This document shows, piece after piece, positions 24,170 through 35,678 of a DNA stretch of 64,000 nucleotides. The first letter of the stretch is position 1. Each line of letters starts with the position of its first letter. The position numbers and the translations under genes were made by a program. This stretch comes from Chrysoperla carnea (lineage: Eukaryota; Arthropoda; Insecta; Neuroptera; Chrysopidae): positions 36,967,501-37,031,500 of the forward strand of contig NC_058341.1 of the NCBI RefSeq assembly GCF_905475395.1, given 5' to 3'. Under the pieces are notes generated by a model. That model was not told where the DNA came from. It saw only the letters and a program-made list of their open reading frames with translations, and searched no databases.

Positions 24170-24664
24170 AGAAAACATTGGAGGAGGGTTTAGAATAATT
24201 TGCAAAACCATCAGTAAAATATGCGTTGAATACGAAAGGAATTGCGGAAGCCAAGGCTCGCGTCAAAACAGACTCAACGCTCGAATGAACAGGTTGATTC
24301 AGTTGAAGATTATTTCCGAATCACAATCTAGATACCATTGTAACAAATTTTGCTCGCCCCTTTCTCAACAAAATGAAAAATTTTAATGAAGACAATTACC
24401 CTGAACTTTTTCAACTAGACTATTCAATTTTACAATGCTTCCCGTGACTGTTTGGCGAATCTGGGCGAAGAAGTTTGGCGAATACACCAACTTTGGCGAA
24501 AACACATTGCCGGACAGGACGTTAAAAATTCCTGGCAGTTTTACCTGTGACAAAAGCAACGAATGAACGCTCCTTTTGAACTAGAATCATCTCAAACATA
24601 CCTCAGATCGACAATGTCTGAAGATCGGTTAAACGGCTTAGTCTCGCTTAATATAAGTCGATCG
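24170..24664 (+). pseudogene. decayed hAT-type transposase (ZMYM1/DUF4371-like C-terminal region)
   Basis: Scattered over three frames are fragments in the right order: SRQNRLNARMN and then DYFR (24260-24315), LPVTKATNERS (24540-24580) and finally LRSTMSEDRLNGLVSLNIS (24603-24656). These match the end of hAT-superfamily proteins, where an ATxERSFS block precedes a STMSEDRLNGL block. Several stops and frameshifts break it, including a TGA after NERSF and a shift before TYLRSTM. It is an old dead DNA transposon. Confidence 0.7.
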
Positions 24665-27087
24665 CAATGAAGAAGTCGATGCGCATCGAGTTTTGTAAAG
24701 TTTTTTCTGAACCTCTATTTTTTATTGACTTTATGACTTTACATGATGAACAAAAATTTGAACCGCCCTTGGATGATTCTTGCACATAGACCTGATTGGG
24801 GTGGTTAACTTTTGTGAGTTTATGCTTTAACTGCAACTACATGGTGTTATAGAAATTGAAAAATATATTGAAATTATTTTAATTGTCTTATTCGCTAATT
24901 AAAATTATCAATATGGGGAAAATAAATGTAGGGGTATCCTACCATTTTCTTCAACACCATTTATCGATACTAAAAATTTCCTTTCAAAACAAAGACTTGG
25001 TCACATTATAAGCCACATCTATTTATCATAATTATTGATGATATTCGAGAATATTTCTTCATTAGCGAAATTGTACGTTAATGTGGTCGTTATGGTGCAC
25101 GCTAAATAATTGAATTGAAATTCAAGTTTTTAGATAGGAAATAATAACACCGGACGTAATTTAATTCAGCGAAATTATCTAAGAACTTACATGAAATCGA
25201 TAAGCATCTTAATATTAAAGTGTCCTTTAAAAATTTATAAAGGGTTATTCCCAGTTTTAAAGATTGTTAATATTTTTAAAACAGAGTCCTAATTCAAACT
25301 TTATTATTATTATTTATTTAACAATTTATCATTTTGTTGCGGAGGTCATAAAATATGATATGACTTATTAAATACAAAGGAATTAATTATTCTTAAGATT
25401 CATTTATCATTGGGTGGGGGATTTATTAAAACCTTTATAAGGCGAATAAATTCCAAAATTGTCATCTAGAATTCTGTTTTAACTTTTTTTAATTAAGTGC
25501 CAACTTTTTTACAAGTGCCACAGTTTTGATTTTATTATAAAAGGTAAGTTTGATTTTATTTTATAATTCAAAAATAACGTATTTTTTAAGATACTCCTGT
25601 TAGCTTGTCCTATAACTAATTGCTTAACATTGTAAATCAATATAATTATTTTTCACCCACTTCTAATTATCATATCGGTGAAAAATTATGAAAATATGTG
25701 TAATTCTGATGGCAATATAAAATTGATATTCAAAAATATGCTATAAAATAGAAACTTACAATTGGTGGAAGCGGTGGGGAAAAGTATATTCATGTGGAAC
25801 TGCTAGTAAATTAATTATTTAGTCTGAGAAAAATAAATAAAAAACAAGATACGCTTTTGTTGAAATATGGACTAAAAAGTACACAATAATTTTGACATAA
25901 ACGTCATTGGCGTTGAAGAAAATCTATTGAATAGGAATTTCTTATCGAAAAATTGCAATAATTTAATTTAGTAGACGGTAAGATGAATAGTTTTCGAAGT
26001 GTTGCTTCTTCGTGTTCGATCTGAACCAATACTTCGAAAGCGGCTCATCAAATTGTCAGATCGGCGTAATATTATCGAAAATGAAAAAATATCGCGAGCT
26101 AAAGTTTGAATAGCGCGTTCTACAGTTAAGACTCTCAGCGAAAAAGCGGCCTAACTCTCAATTTTTTAGGCCATTTGTGCTCTGACGGCTTCAGTTAAAT
26201 GAATAACTGGTAGAAACTGTTTTTCCAACACTATAATAGATTTCAATATATACAGTGTATTAAAATAATTTATTATGTTTTTATATCCCTTGATTATATC
26301 ACCTGTCTAAAATACTTAAACGAAAATTATTATTATTAATAAGCCTATCACTGATTGAAGGGTTACTTACAAGTTATCAAAAATTATCATTTTATAAAAA
26401 AACGTTTTTTTATTTTAAATTAAATATAGTGTGTTCACGAATAGAGTTGTCAAGAAGAAAAAATAAAATTTCTTCTTATTTAACTACTATCCATTCTTTA
26501 TAAAAATCTCTTCGGTTTTTTGTAAAGATTTGGCTATTCTACTCAAATCATCGAACATACTTCTAAATAAATAAAAATTTTCAAACGAAAATAATTAAAT
26601 ACAATTTTTTCCTTTAGCCAAGAAAATATCAAAGTATGGTGGAAGCGGTGGGAAGAAATAAGCAATTTAGTTTTAAAATGTTTCCGCCATATTTATATTT
26701 TCTCTTATGTTATAATATTGTCATCTGATTTACACATTTTCCTACGTTTCCAAGATTTACAAGTTTTCTTATTTTTAAAAACATGATTTAAAATCTAGCA
26801 AAGACAATTCAGTAAAAAAGTTTTATTTATTGTTCTTTAGTCAATTACACCCGTCAAAACTACAACACGGCATGTGGTTGCTTTATTAGTTATTCGTTTT
26901 GAAACTATTATTCAAGTTGCTAGATTAATATTTTTATAAATTTAAAGTACCAAAATTTAAAAAACCAAGTTAAGTGTTTCTAAAATAATCTTAACACTTC
27001 ATGTATAAAAAAAGCATTGTATAAATGAAATAAATTAATTTGTCGAATATTTTTTAATTAAAACTAAGATTTTTGAAATATGTCTAG
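24665..27087. other. upstream region of the regucalcin cluster
   Basis: No protein exon is firmly supported. A strong donor AAAAG|GTAAGT near 25542 could end a non-coding first exon of the first regucalcin gene, whose ATG lies directly behind an AG acceptor. The 16-mer TGGTGGAAGCGGTGGG occurs twice here (25763 and 26638), described under findings. Confidence 0.35.
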
Positions 27088-29597
27088 ATGGCTGAACCAA
27101 AGATTCGAATTGTTGCTAAAAAAGTAACCCTTGGTGAAGGTCCGCATTGGGATGAAAAGAAACAAGCCCTTTATTATGTTGACATAAAAGGGCACTGCTT
27201 TCATAAATATACACCATCAAATGAAAAAGTAACAACTTGTAATTTTCCTGATGGAACTGTCTCCCTAGTTGTACCATTGAAGGATACTGAGAATAAATTT
27301 GTTGTAAGTCACAATAGAAAAATTGTGATCGTTACATGGGATGGAGTTAGTAATCAACCGTCTAATATTGAAGAAATTTGTGAAGTTGATACAGAGGATG
27401 CAATCCTAACAAATCGTATTAATGATGGAAAATGTGATCCTTATGGACGTTTATACGCTGGTTAGTATCAACAAAATTTTTTTAGATCAAGCCAATGGGT
27501 CAAGCTACATATGGTTTGTAGGCTAAATAAACTGCTATTATTACCCACATATAATTAGTCCGCGGGACAGCATATATTTTTTTAAATGATTAATACATAC
27601 TTGAAACTTCGTGAGTGGCTTCTTTTTATCGAGTCTACCAAATTTTCTCTCTACGAAATTTTTCGAAAATGCGGCGTTTTCTAATGAGCATGATAATGTT
27701 ATATCGATTTGCTTTTGTTTTGGACAGTTGTCAAAAAATTATTCAACCTAAGGAAGTTAAATATAGTTTATCTTTTTCAAGCAGAGCTTTTTGACAAGGA
27801 TAGAAGATATAAGATATGTCTTTAATTGATTGAAAACAGTCCGAAACAAAGAAGAATCATTTTGTAAATGAAAAGCCCTATTCAATACAATCTTAGTTCA
27901 CTTTTGTTGAATTGTTTAATAATTATTAATGTAAACAAGTGATCATAATGTCTGACAAATTCCCCTCTGCGTTTTTTAAGACCGAAAGCTTAAATATGAT
28001 GTTATCATGCTCATTTGAAAAGGCAGTACTTTCGAAAAAAATTCGTAGAGAGAAAGTTTGATAGTTGCTATCCCCACGAGAAAATATCGCACTTTCCGTT
28101 CTGGTCGATAAATAAATCAAATAGTATATTTAGAAAATCACTATTAGTTAGCTTTCATTATTTTAAAGGGTTAATTAAGTTTCAGAAATTTCATCAATTT
28201 TCACATACTGTAATCTTAATCTAAAAATCAAACCTCTATACGTAATTCAAAATATTTGATACTCATTACACGTAGAAATTGATGCTTTTTAATTTTCAAA
28301 AGAATAAAATTTTTTTTTAAATAAACTGTTTAGAAGGCACGAGTCAAAACTGAAAATAATTCGAAAACTTTTAAGACACGTCTTGTTTGTCAAAAAATTA
28401 AATTAAAATCATTTTCAGCTTTCTCTGATTTATTTAGCTTACACCCTTTTTATTAATGTTTATTTACTGGGCTACAAACTTTTGCCCATGTAGGAAAGAC
28501 TCTCACAATATTATTGTTAATGTAGGTACAATGGGGCATGAACCAAAAATTGGACAAATCGAGCATGGTATAGGATCTTTATATCTATTTGATTTGAAAA
28601 AACGTAATGCAAAAAAACTTTTGAGCAACATAACTATCGCAAATGGTGCTGCTTGGGATTTAAGTTTGAATAAAATGTATTATATTGACACGCTAACTCA
28701 CCATGTTGAGCAATTCGATTATGATGCTCAAACCGGAAACATTTGTAAGTATATCTTCTTAATATGTAAAAAATCACGTGTCACGATGTTCGTTTACGCT
28801 AAGCTCAAAAATCTCAAAATTCAATGATCCCCATAGACTCTAATATTTAAATACTTAGCTATTCATTTAGTTTCAATACAAAAACGATAGATAATCTTAC
28901 GTGGGAAAGATTAATTTTTTCCCTGATTCGATTAGAATAGCTTTGCCATCGATGCATCTCTTTGTAAGTAATTCTGCAGGCACCCATGAGCTTTCTATAT
29001 CAATTTTTTGAAAAATGTAATAAATGAACATTTCGTTTGCTATATCGATGTTTAATTATGGATTTGTTGTTAAAAATTTTGTTAAATTTAATAACGTAGC
29101 AAATAGACAAGTGGTTTTCGATTTTGAAGAACATAAAATTCCTGGTAACCTTCCTGATGGTATGACAATTGATACTGAAGGTTGTTTGTGGGTTTGTTGC
29201 TTTAATGGTGGGCGTATTCTTCGTATTGATCCAAGAACCGGAAAATTATTACGAACAATTACATTTGATGCTCTTCAGGTAATAAATTTAGTATAAAAGT
29301 ATCTAAATAATGATAAATAATAAATAATGATTAGTATAAAAGTGTCTGATAATAATGAAGTGTCAATAAGAAAATCCTTAAACGCTAAATCTTTAAAAAA
29401 AAAAAAAAAAACATAGCTTTATATATTTTATAATATTTTAGACTACATCGGCTGCGTTTGGGGGACCAAATTTGGACATATTATACGTAACAAGTGCAGC
29501 ATTAGAAGGCGAAAGTAAAAATCCAAAAGCTGGATGTGTATTTGAAGTTACTGGTCTAGGTGTGAAAGGTTTTCCTGGAGATAAAGCCGTTTTATGA
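27088..29597 (+). CDS. regucalcin/SMP-30-like protein, copy 1
   Basis: Six-bladed beta-propeller of the SMP-30/gluconolactonase family. Relatives are calcium/metal-dependent lactonases (regucalcin) and the firefly luciferin-regenerating enzyme; the substrate here is unknown. Exons 27088-27460, 28526-28744, 29100-29278 and 29442-29597 give 308 residues, the usual family length, with phases matching. Expected metal ligands are present: Glu in GEGPHW, Asn in NDGKCDP, Asn in IANGAAW and Asp in PDGMTIDTEG. It ends VTGLGVKGFPGDKAVL, close to the luciferin-regenerating-enzyme tail as I recall it. No signal peptide, so probably cytosolic. AG sits immediately before the ATG, suggesting a 5' UTR intron. 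AATAAA lies about 75 bases past the stop. Exon 1 is about 87% identical in protein to copy 2. Intron 1 holds an inverted-repeat element. Confidence 0.9.
27608..28080. repeat. inverted-repeat element in intron 1 of regucalcin copy 1
   Basis: The left arm (about 27633-27707) and right arm (about 27995-28065) share, when inverted, TTTCTCTCTACGAA, TTTTCGAAA and ATGAGCATGATAA. Non-coding MITE-like insertion; outer ends approximate. Confidence 0.55.
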
Positions 29598-30959
29598 TTT
29601 AAAAATGATTAATGTGGTTCTTGGAATTACATAATGATGGCTAATTAATGCTAATGTATTATAAATATATGAAATAAATTTTTTAATAAAATATTTGTTT
29701 AATTTTGTTTTATATACATAACGGACTGATTATCGAATTTTAAACAATCCAGTTGAAACTTTCTCTAACGAATAGTTTTTGGAAAAAATATGACAGGTAA
29801 AATTTGTTCGGCTTGGAGGAAGCAATTTTTATATGTCGATTAGATTCCATAGAAATTAGATGGAAAAACTTATATCGATAAATTTTTACATTCCAATTCC
29901 GCCGATAATAAGAGGTTGATGAAAAAATGTTTCTAACTAAAAGTTGTTTGTTATTTCATAAAGAAAAACATTCTAATTCAAACTTTTTCTCTATCTGTTA
30001 CCGGTTATGAAATTGGGTAATTTTTCAAATGACCTTTAAAATCTAAGTCAAATTTAAGGCCTCTATGAAATGCCCCCCTTCGAAAGAACAATTTTTATTT
30101 GAGTTTTTTTTCAAAAGCCCTTTGTTAAAAAAAAATATTTCAGCTGGATTGTTAAAAAATTCATCCGGTATAATTTATTAAAAATTAGTAGGCGCAATCA
30201 ATTAGCATCGCATTTTACACGTTATATGGTGTAATAAAATGAATAAATTGTAAAGAAGTTTTTTTGTATCTTACATAGAATACCTTGAAGATATTGCACC
30301 CCAGACCACAATAGAAAACGGATGACCGGATGCAATGTGACAAAACGGAAAAATCAATCAATTAAAATTTCTACTTTTACCCAATGACCAAACAAGCTAG
30401 TATTAGGTAAACATTCTCGTTAGCCCATGGCCCAAATAAATTGAAGAAAAATTGTAAACCATAAATTAGTAGTAATTGATTAAATATTAGGAGGCAACGA
30501 AGAAAACTAAAAAGTAAGCATGAAAAGTAAAATATTGTTAAGTATTAACAAAAATAATAAATGAGAACTCTAGGATATTTCGAATTTGTAGTGTATAAAT
30601 ACGTGTTTCGAGTACTATGTAGTCATCATCATTCATCAATAAGAATTAGCTGATCGTAATTACTCTTATAAAAAGTGTATGTTACTCGTGGCTAATTTTG
30701 TGACGGTCTGCATCTAATCAGCTAATTCATACTGATGATGACTACTTGGTAGTCAAAATTAGTATTTAAGTATATAATAAAAAAAAAAGATCTAGGAAGT
30801 TGGGACAAAAATCGAAATTTATTTTAAATATTTTGTAGTTAAAAATGAGTGTTCTTTAGCACTATTTTTAGGATGAATTATAATAATAAGAATTTTTGAT
30901 AAATAATTGATAAAATTTGTGTTTTATAATGGCTAATGATAATTTTTGAATTTACTTAG
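29598..30959. other. intergenic spacer between regucalcin copies 1 and 2
   Basis: No exon recognised apart from a possible hidden 5' UTR exon of copy 2. The copy 1 poly(A) signal lies at 29673. A hairpin is listed separately at 30617-30747. Confidence 0.4.
30617..30747. repeat. hairpin, ~32-bp imperfect arms
   Basis: TAGTCATCATCA near 30620 and AATTAGCTGAT near 30644 return inverted as ATCAGCTAATT and TGATGATGACTA near 30717-30745. The loop is about 60 bases. It lies about 210 bp upstream of the copy 2 ATG, and could be a MITE or a structured 5' region. Confidence 0.5.
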
Positions 30960-32287
30960 ATGGCTGAACCAAAAATTCGTATTGTTGCTAAAAAAGCAAT
31001 CGTGGGTGAAGGTCCACATTGGGATGCGAAACAACAAGCACTTTATTACGTTGATATACCAGGACATTGCTTTCATAAATATACACCATCAAATGAAAAA
31101 GTAACAACTTGTAATTTTCCTGATGGAGCTGTGTCCTTGGTTGTACCATTGAAGGATACTGAGGATAAATTTGTTGTAAGTCACAATAGAAAAATTGTTA
31201 TCGTTACCTGGGATGGAGTTAGCGATCAACCGACTAATATTGAAGAAATTTGTGAAGTTGATACAGCAGATGGAATCACTACAAATCGTCTTAATGATGG
31301 AAAATGTGACCCTTTTGGACGTTTATATGCTGGTTAGTATGAATACATTTTCTAGATTATCTTCAAGTAGCCTTAAAAATTTACCGGAAACATGATGTTT
31401 GTGTTAATGTTTAGGTACAATGGGATACGAGTCAAAACCTGGACACGTTGAGCTTGGAATGGGATCGTTATATTCATTTGATTTGAAAAATCGCAAAGCA
31501 AAGAAACTTGTGGGTGACATATCTATTGCAAATGGCTTGACATGGAATTTGAGCTTAAATAAAATGTACTATATTGATACTTTAACTCATAAAGTTGAGC
31601 AATTTGATTATGATGCTCAAACTGGAAATATTTGTAAGTATATACGACGCACTAACTATAATAACTATAATATTATTAAACTTGTAATTTGTATTAATTT
31701 TTCAATATTTTAATGGCATAGCAAACAGGGAAACGGTATTCGATTTCAATAAACATAAAATTCCTGGCAATCTTCCTGATGGAATGACTATTGATACTGA
31801 AGGTTGTTTATGGGTTTGTTGTTTTAATGGTGGACGTGTTCTTCGTATTGATCCTAAAACAGGCGAATTATTACGAACAATTACATTTGATGCTCTTCAG
31901 GTAATAATTTTTTTTAGTTCATATTTCACGGATATTTAAAATAGAAGATTGAAGAATAATTAGCAGATTAATCCATAAAATCAACTTGATAGTAAAATCA
32001 AGATAAAATTAGAACGATTCTTATCAAAATAAGGCTATAGGCTCAATTTTTTCTATCAAATAAAGATTCAAGTGTACTATAATATTTAAAATTAAAGGTT
32101 CATTAAATCCTAAAAAATTATTATATTTCAGACTACATCGGCTACGTTTGGTGGACCACATTTAGATATATTATACGTAACAAGTGCGGCAGTCGCAGAT
32201 GAAAAAACAAATCCTAAAGCTGGATGTTTGTTTGAAGTCACTGGATTAGGTGTGACAGGTTTACCCGGAGATAATGCTGTTTTATGA
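30960..32287 (+). CDS. regucalcin/SMP-30-like protein, copy 2
   Basis: Closest relative of copy 1, with the same four-exon structure and identical exon lengths: 30960-31332, 31415-31633, 31722-31900 and 32132-32287, giving 308 residues. Metal-site motifs GEGPHW, NDGKCDP, IANGLTW and PDGMTIDTEG are all kept. Introns are much shorter than in copy 1 (82, 88 and 231 bases), so copy 1 introns were enlarged by insertions. ACTTAG abuts the ATG, again pointing to a 5' UTR intron. AATAAA is about 60 bases after the stop. No lesion is seen; it should be functional. Exon 1 substitutions cluster at residues 13-37 and 98-112, not in the core motifs. Confidence 0.9.
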
Positions 32288-32591
32288 TTTTAATATGACT
32301 AAAATACGACCCTTAAAATCAATATGTTCATGTAAAATACAATATGAAATAAAATTTTTAATGCATGTTTTTAAATTTATTTTTATTTGATAAGTTATAA
32401 AGAGTAAAAAAAACTTTTTAAATATTTTCTCACCTCCATATACAGACTGTAAATGATTTCATTTAAAGTGTGATACAAGCATCGCACTCCGGAATTCCAA
32501 AAATGTATACCAGGTAGGTATGTATTACAGTTCTCTCTCTGTCTTGGGCAATGCAAACACTAATAACCTGTTTTCCCATATTCAAAATATT

Positions 32592-33305
32592 CAGGGCCGA
32601 ATTTAGAACGGGGCCAGCGGATCCAAAACCCCAGGGCCGCCACCAATTGGGATAAAATAGAAAATTGTTGTATTGTTTTTTAATTGATCCCAAATTCGAT
32701 AGAAACTAAGAAAGGTTTTCTAGTGTAGTTCTAGAATAAACACAACGGAACCTTCTCAGTTGGAACTAAAGGCTAAACATCTTGTATGTCATTACCAATT
32801 GAGAATTTAGACTTAAATTTAGCTAATGTTGATTCATCTCGCCACTTTTTCAAAAGAGTATGCAAAGAAAAAGGATGAATCAAATGAAATTTTTCTCTAC
32901 CGGATAATTTTGCAAAACAATGTGCAATCTACTTTTTATAACGTAGAAGTGGCACTTCGTATTTATTTATCGATGAGATGGTAACTAATTGCAGTGTGGA
33001 AATCAATTTTAAAACTAAAGATAATAAAGAATAGATCTTCTCAGTTTGGAAAGCGACAGCCTCCATGATATGAATTTTGATAGTATTGTCAACACTTTTG
33101 CTAATCAGAAATCACACAAAATTTATATTTAACTAGAATTAATAAACGATTATCAGTATGCAAGCATAATACAAGAATAAACTTTTTCATATGCTGTACG
33201 TAATCATGTTATTTTACTTGAGTATATTCCACTATACACGAAAAAATTTTAAGGGCTTCCACCAAATTTTGGACCCAGGGCCTCCGAATTCTAAATACGT
33301 CCCTG
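32592..33305. mobile_element. hAT-type element with 8-bp target duplication
   Basis: The left end is CAGGGCCGAATTTAGAAC and the right end, inverted, CAGGGACGTATTTAGAATT. The flanks AAAATATT and AAAACATT agree at 7 of 8 bases. Both ends continue into GGGCC/GGCCC-rich sequence near a GGATCC/GGACCC step. No intact transposase frame is seen in the 714 bp, so it is non-autonomous. The minus-strand frame across its left end is not a gene. Confidence 0.7.
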
Positions 33306-34449
33306 AAAACATTAAAATTTAAAAATATAAACATTGAAGTTGTGAAGTATTAATAGCAGATTTTTCCAATTTATTATTATCATTGGAAACTTCTATAAGA
33401 AGGGGAATTTTATTTGTAAGTGACTTATGAGACAAATTTTGATAAATTTAAGATAAAACAGTTATTAAATTAAAAACATTGATATTTATTTAGTGTTAGT
33501 GATAAACAAGCTATTGCTGTGTAAACCAAAGTAAGTATCAAACTAATACATTTTTTTGGTAGATTTTTTTACACTCTGACGTTCTACAGACTTACGTTCT
33601 CATGATAACGTGTTAAAGTAGTTTCTGTTCATGGTTAGAAAATACTCTATTTTTATATCGGACCTAATTTTTCGAGACATTTGAGCGGGTGGATACTAAT
33701 GGAAACGGGTAGAATATTTTTTCTATGTCATTGATAAACGTAAGCTCAATATATATACTTCAATAAACACGGAAAAACATCATTTCCTTTCATACAATCT
33801 AATAAAGTTAAGAGTAAATAAACATAATAAAAGAAAAAAACTCTTAAGCAGTATAGCTGCTTCATACAGGTCATATTTCTTTCTCATTGAATTTTTCGTA
33901 CTATGTATTAGATTCTTTTATTGAAATGGATTTATATATTTTCATTTTTTTTGAAAACATAAAATGCCTGTACAAGAGAAACGGTGGAAATGACATTACC
34001 AAAAAGCATTTCCTCAGCATTAACCCCATTCACATACAAATTTTCAACCCTCTAGGGCACATTGGTGAGACTGTGGAGCAATGCCTTTAAAATATCGAGA
34101 AATTGGTTTTCCTATGGCACTGAGGATCTCCAAAAGTGTCGGGACACAAATTTCCGCATCAATCATGTTCTAGAATTTATAAAACGAATTTAAAACGTAT
34201 CTCCATGCCCAGTTGGCCTCCGATACAGTACATATGTCTATATTGTTCGAGATATGACTAAAAAATACTGTATAGGTAAATAATCAATAATTATTTATAA
34301 ATAAATAAATAATTTTTCTAATATTATTAATTATTAAATACCTGTTAAGATAAATAGTAAAAATAGCATTGATATTTAAAAATATTATTTCACGATTAAT
34401 TAATTTCGAATAGATCGGGAGGTGAAGATGAAAATATGAGTTCTGAAGA
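33306..34449. other. gene-free DNA
   Basis: AT-rich spacer with no exon or bounded repeat that I can name. The open frame 33887-34090 has no domain. Confidence 0.4.
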
Positions 34450-34870
34450 AATAATAATAATAATAAAAATAATACATAAGAGAGGTATCGCAAATCGGTG
34501 CTCAGCTCCTAGACCAAGGACTCCTCTTTGTCCTCCTTGTGAACAACTTGTCACCTGTGTATAAGCCCACAGCATCTCTGTCGAGATTTCTTTCAGAATT
34601 GATGGATCCAATGTTTCGGATCCAAACATTCTAAACCTGACGCCCTGCAAGTATCTGCAGGTGCAAATGACATGTGTGGAAGTTTCATCGCCCTACATAC
34701 AGGCCCTACAAGTGCGATCATCAAAGATTCCCATGTTATAAACGTGGTAGATCAATCGACAGTGTCCTGTCAAGACTGTTTCAGGCGAGCAAAGTTGAAT
34801 GTGCCTAGTTGTGGTTATACATAGTTTGGCCTCTCGCATTCATGGCGCAAAATCCCAGTAATCAAAAAAG
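34450..34870 (-). mobile_element. 3' fragment of a LINE (RNase H / Cys-His end)
   Basis: On the minus strand, fragments read MREAKLCI, LTGHCRLIYHVYNMGIFDD and then CRACM, followed after a stop by GDETSTHVICTCRYL. This is the TGHC...H...MG...CRxC...ET..H..C.C order seen at the end of insect non-LTR retrotransposon polyproteins that carry an RNase H domain. In-frame stops interrupt it. Upstream reverse transcriptase is absent. An old 5'-truncated or decayed copy. Confidence 0.65.
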
Positions 34871-35678
34871 GCTTGTGTTTGAAATAGAAACTACAAATCA
34901 ATCTTTATGAAAACAACTAAATTTTTTTCATAAGCATTAATTCACTGGCGTTCTTTCTTAGAATTATCAATATTTGCTACCCTGTACATAGAGTATGTGA
35001 GGATAAGAAATTATAAGGCAGAGATAGAAAGTGAACTATGAGCTATGAAAATTTGAAAACTTACACATTTCAAGGCACTGTCTATTCTTGAATTTTGTGA
35101 AAAAATTTTATTTCACTGCAATCGATGAAAAGATTCTGGTCTCAAAACACGCAATACAAATAATTTTTGTTATATTAATACGTCATATTCTGTTCCTAAA
35201 ACTTGTTTATATTTTGTTATTTTCAGATTTTAAAGCGTGTTCATACTATTGGCCCTTAAAATGTGGACGCTCCATGTCCTTGAATTTTTTAAAACAAAAA
35301 AACCAAAAACAAATATGTTAATACACCTATGTATTTTTTTAAATTTATTTTTTCCCTTGGTAGGTATTAGTATTAATGGATAGTTGAAAAATTTGTGTTA
35401 TTAAAAATTCTGGAAGCCCTAATAATGAAAAAACGTCCCTATCGGTGGAGGATACAAACAAACGAATAATATTTGCTTTTTGGCATGTTTTGGTCTAAAA
35501 ATATCTTTACTTATTACGTTTAATTGCAGTTTAACGACTCCTAGACCAGATCAGGTAGTTAGTGGGTACAAGCAAGGAACAATCGGATTTTACTAAACTG
35601 CTTCTTGGTGAAGGAAATTCAAACCACGCTTTATCTCCACTGCATGCGCACGGTTCAAATTTTAAATTTTAATTTCAG
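34871..35678. other. upstream region of regucalcin copy 3
   Basis: No protein exon recognised. The region must hold the promoter and perhaps a 5' UTR exon of copy 3, since TTTCAG abuts its ATG. Confidence 0.35.
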
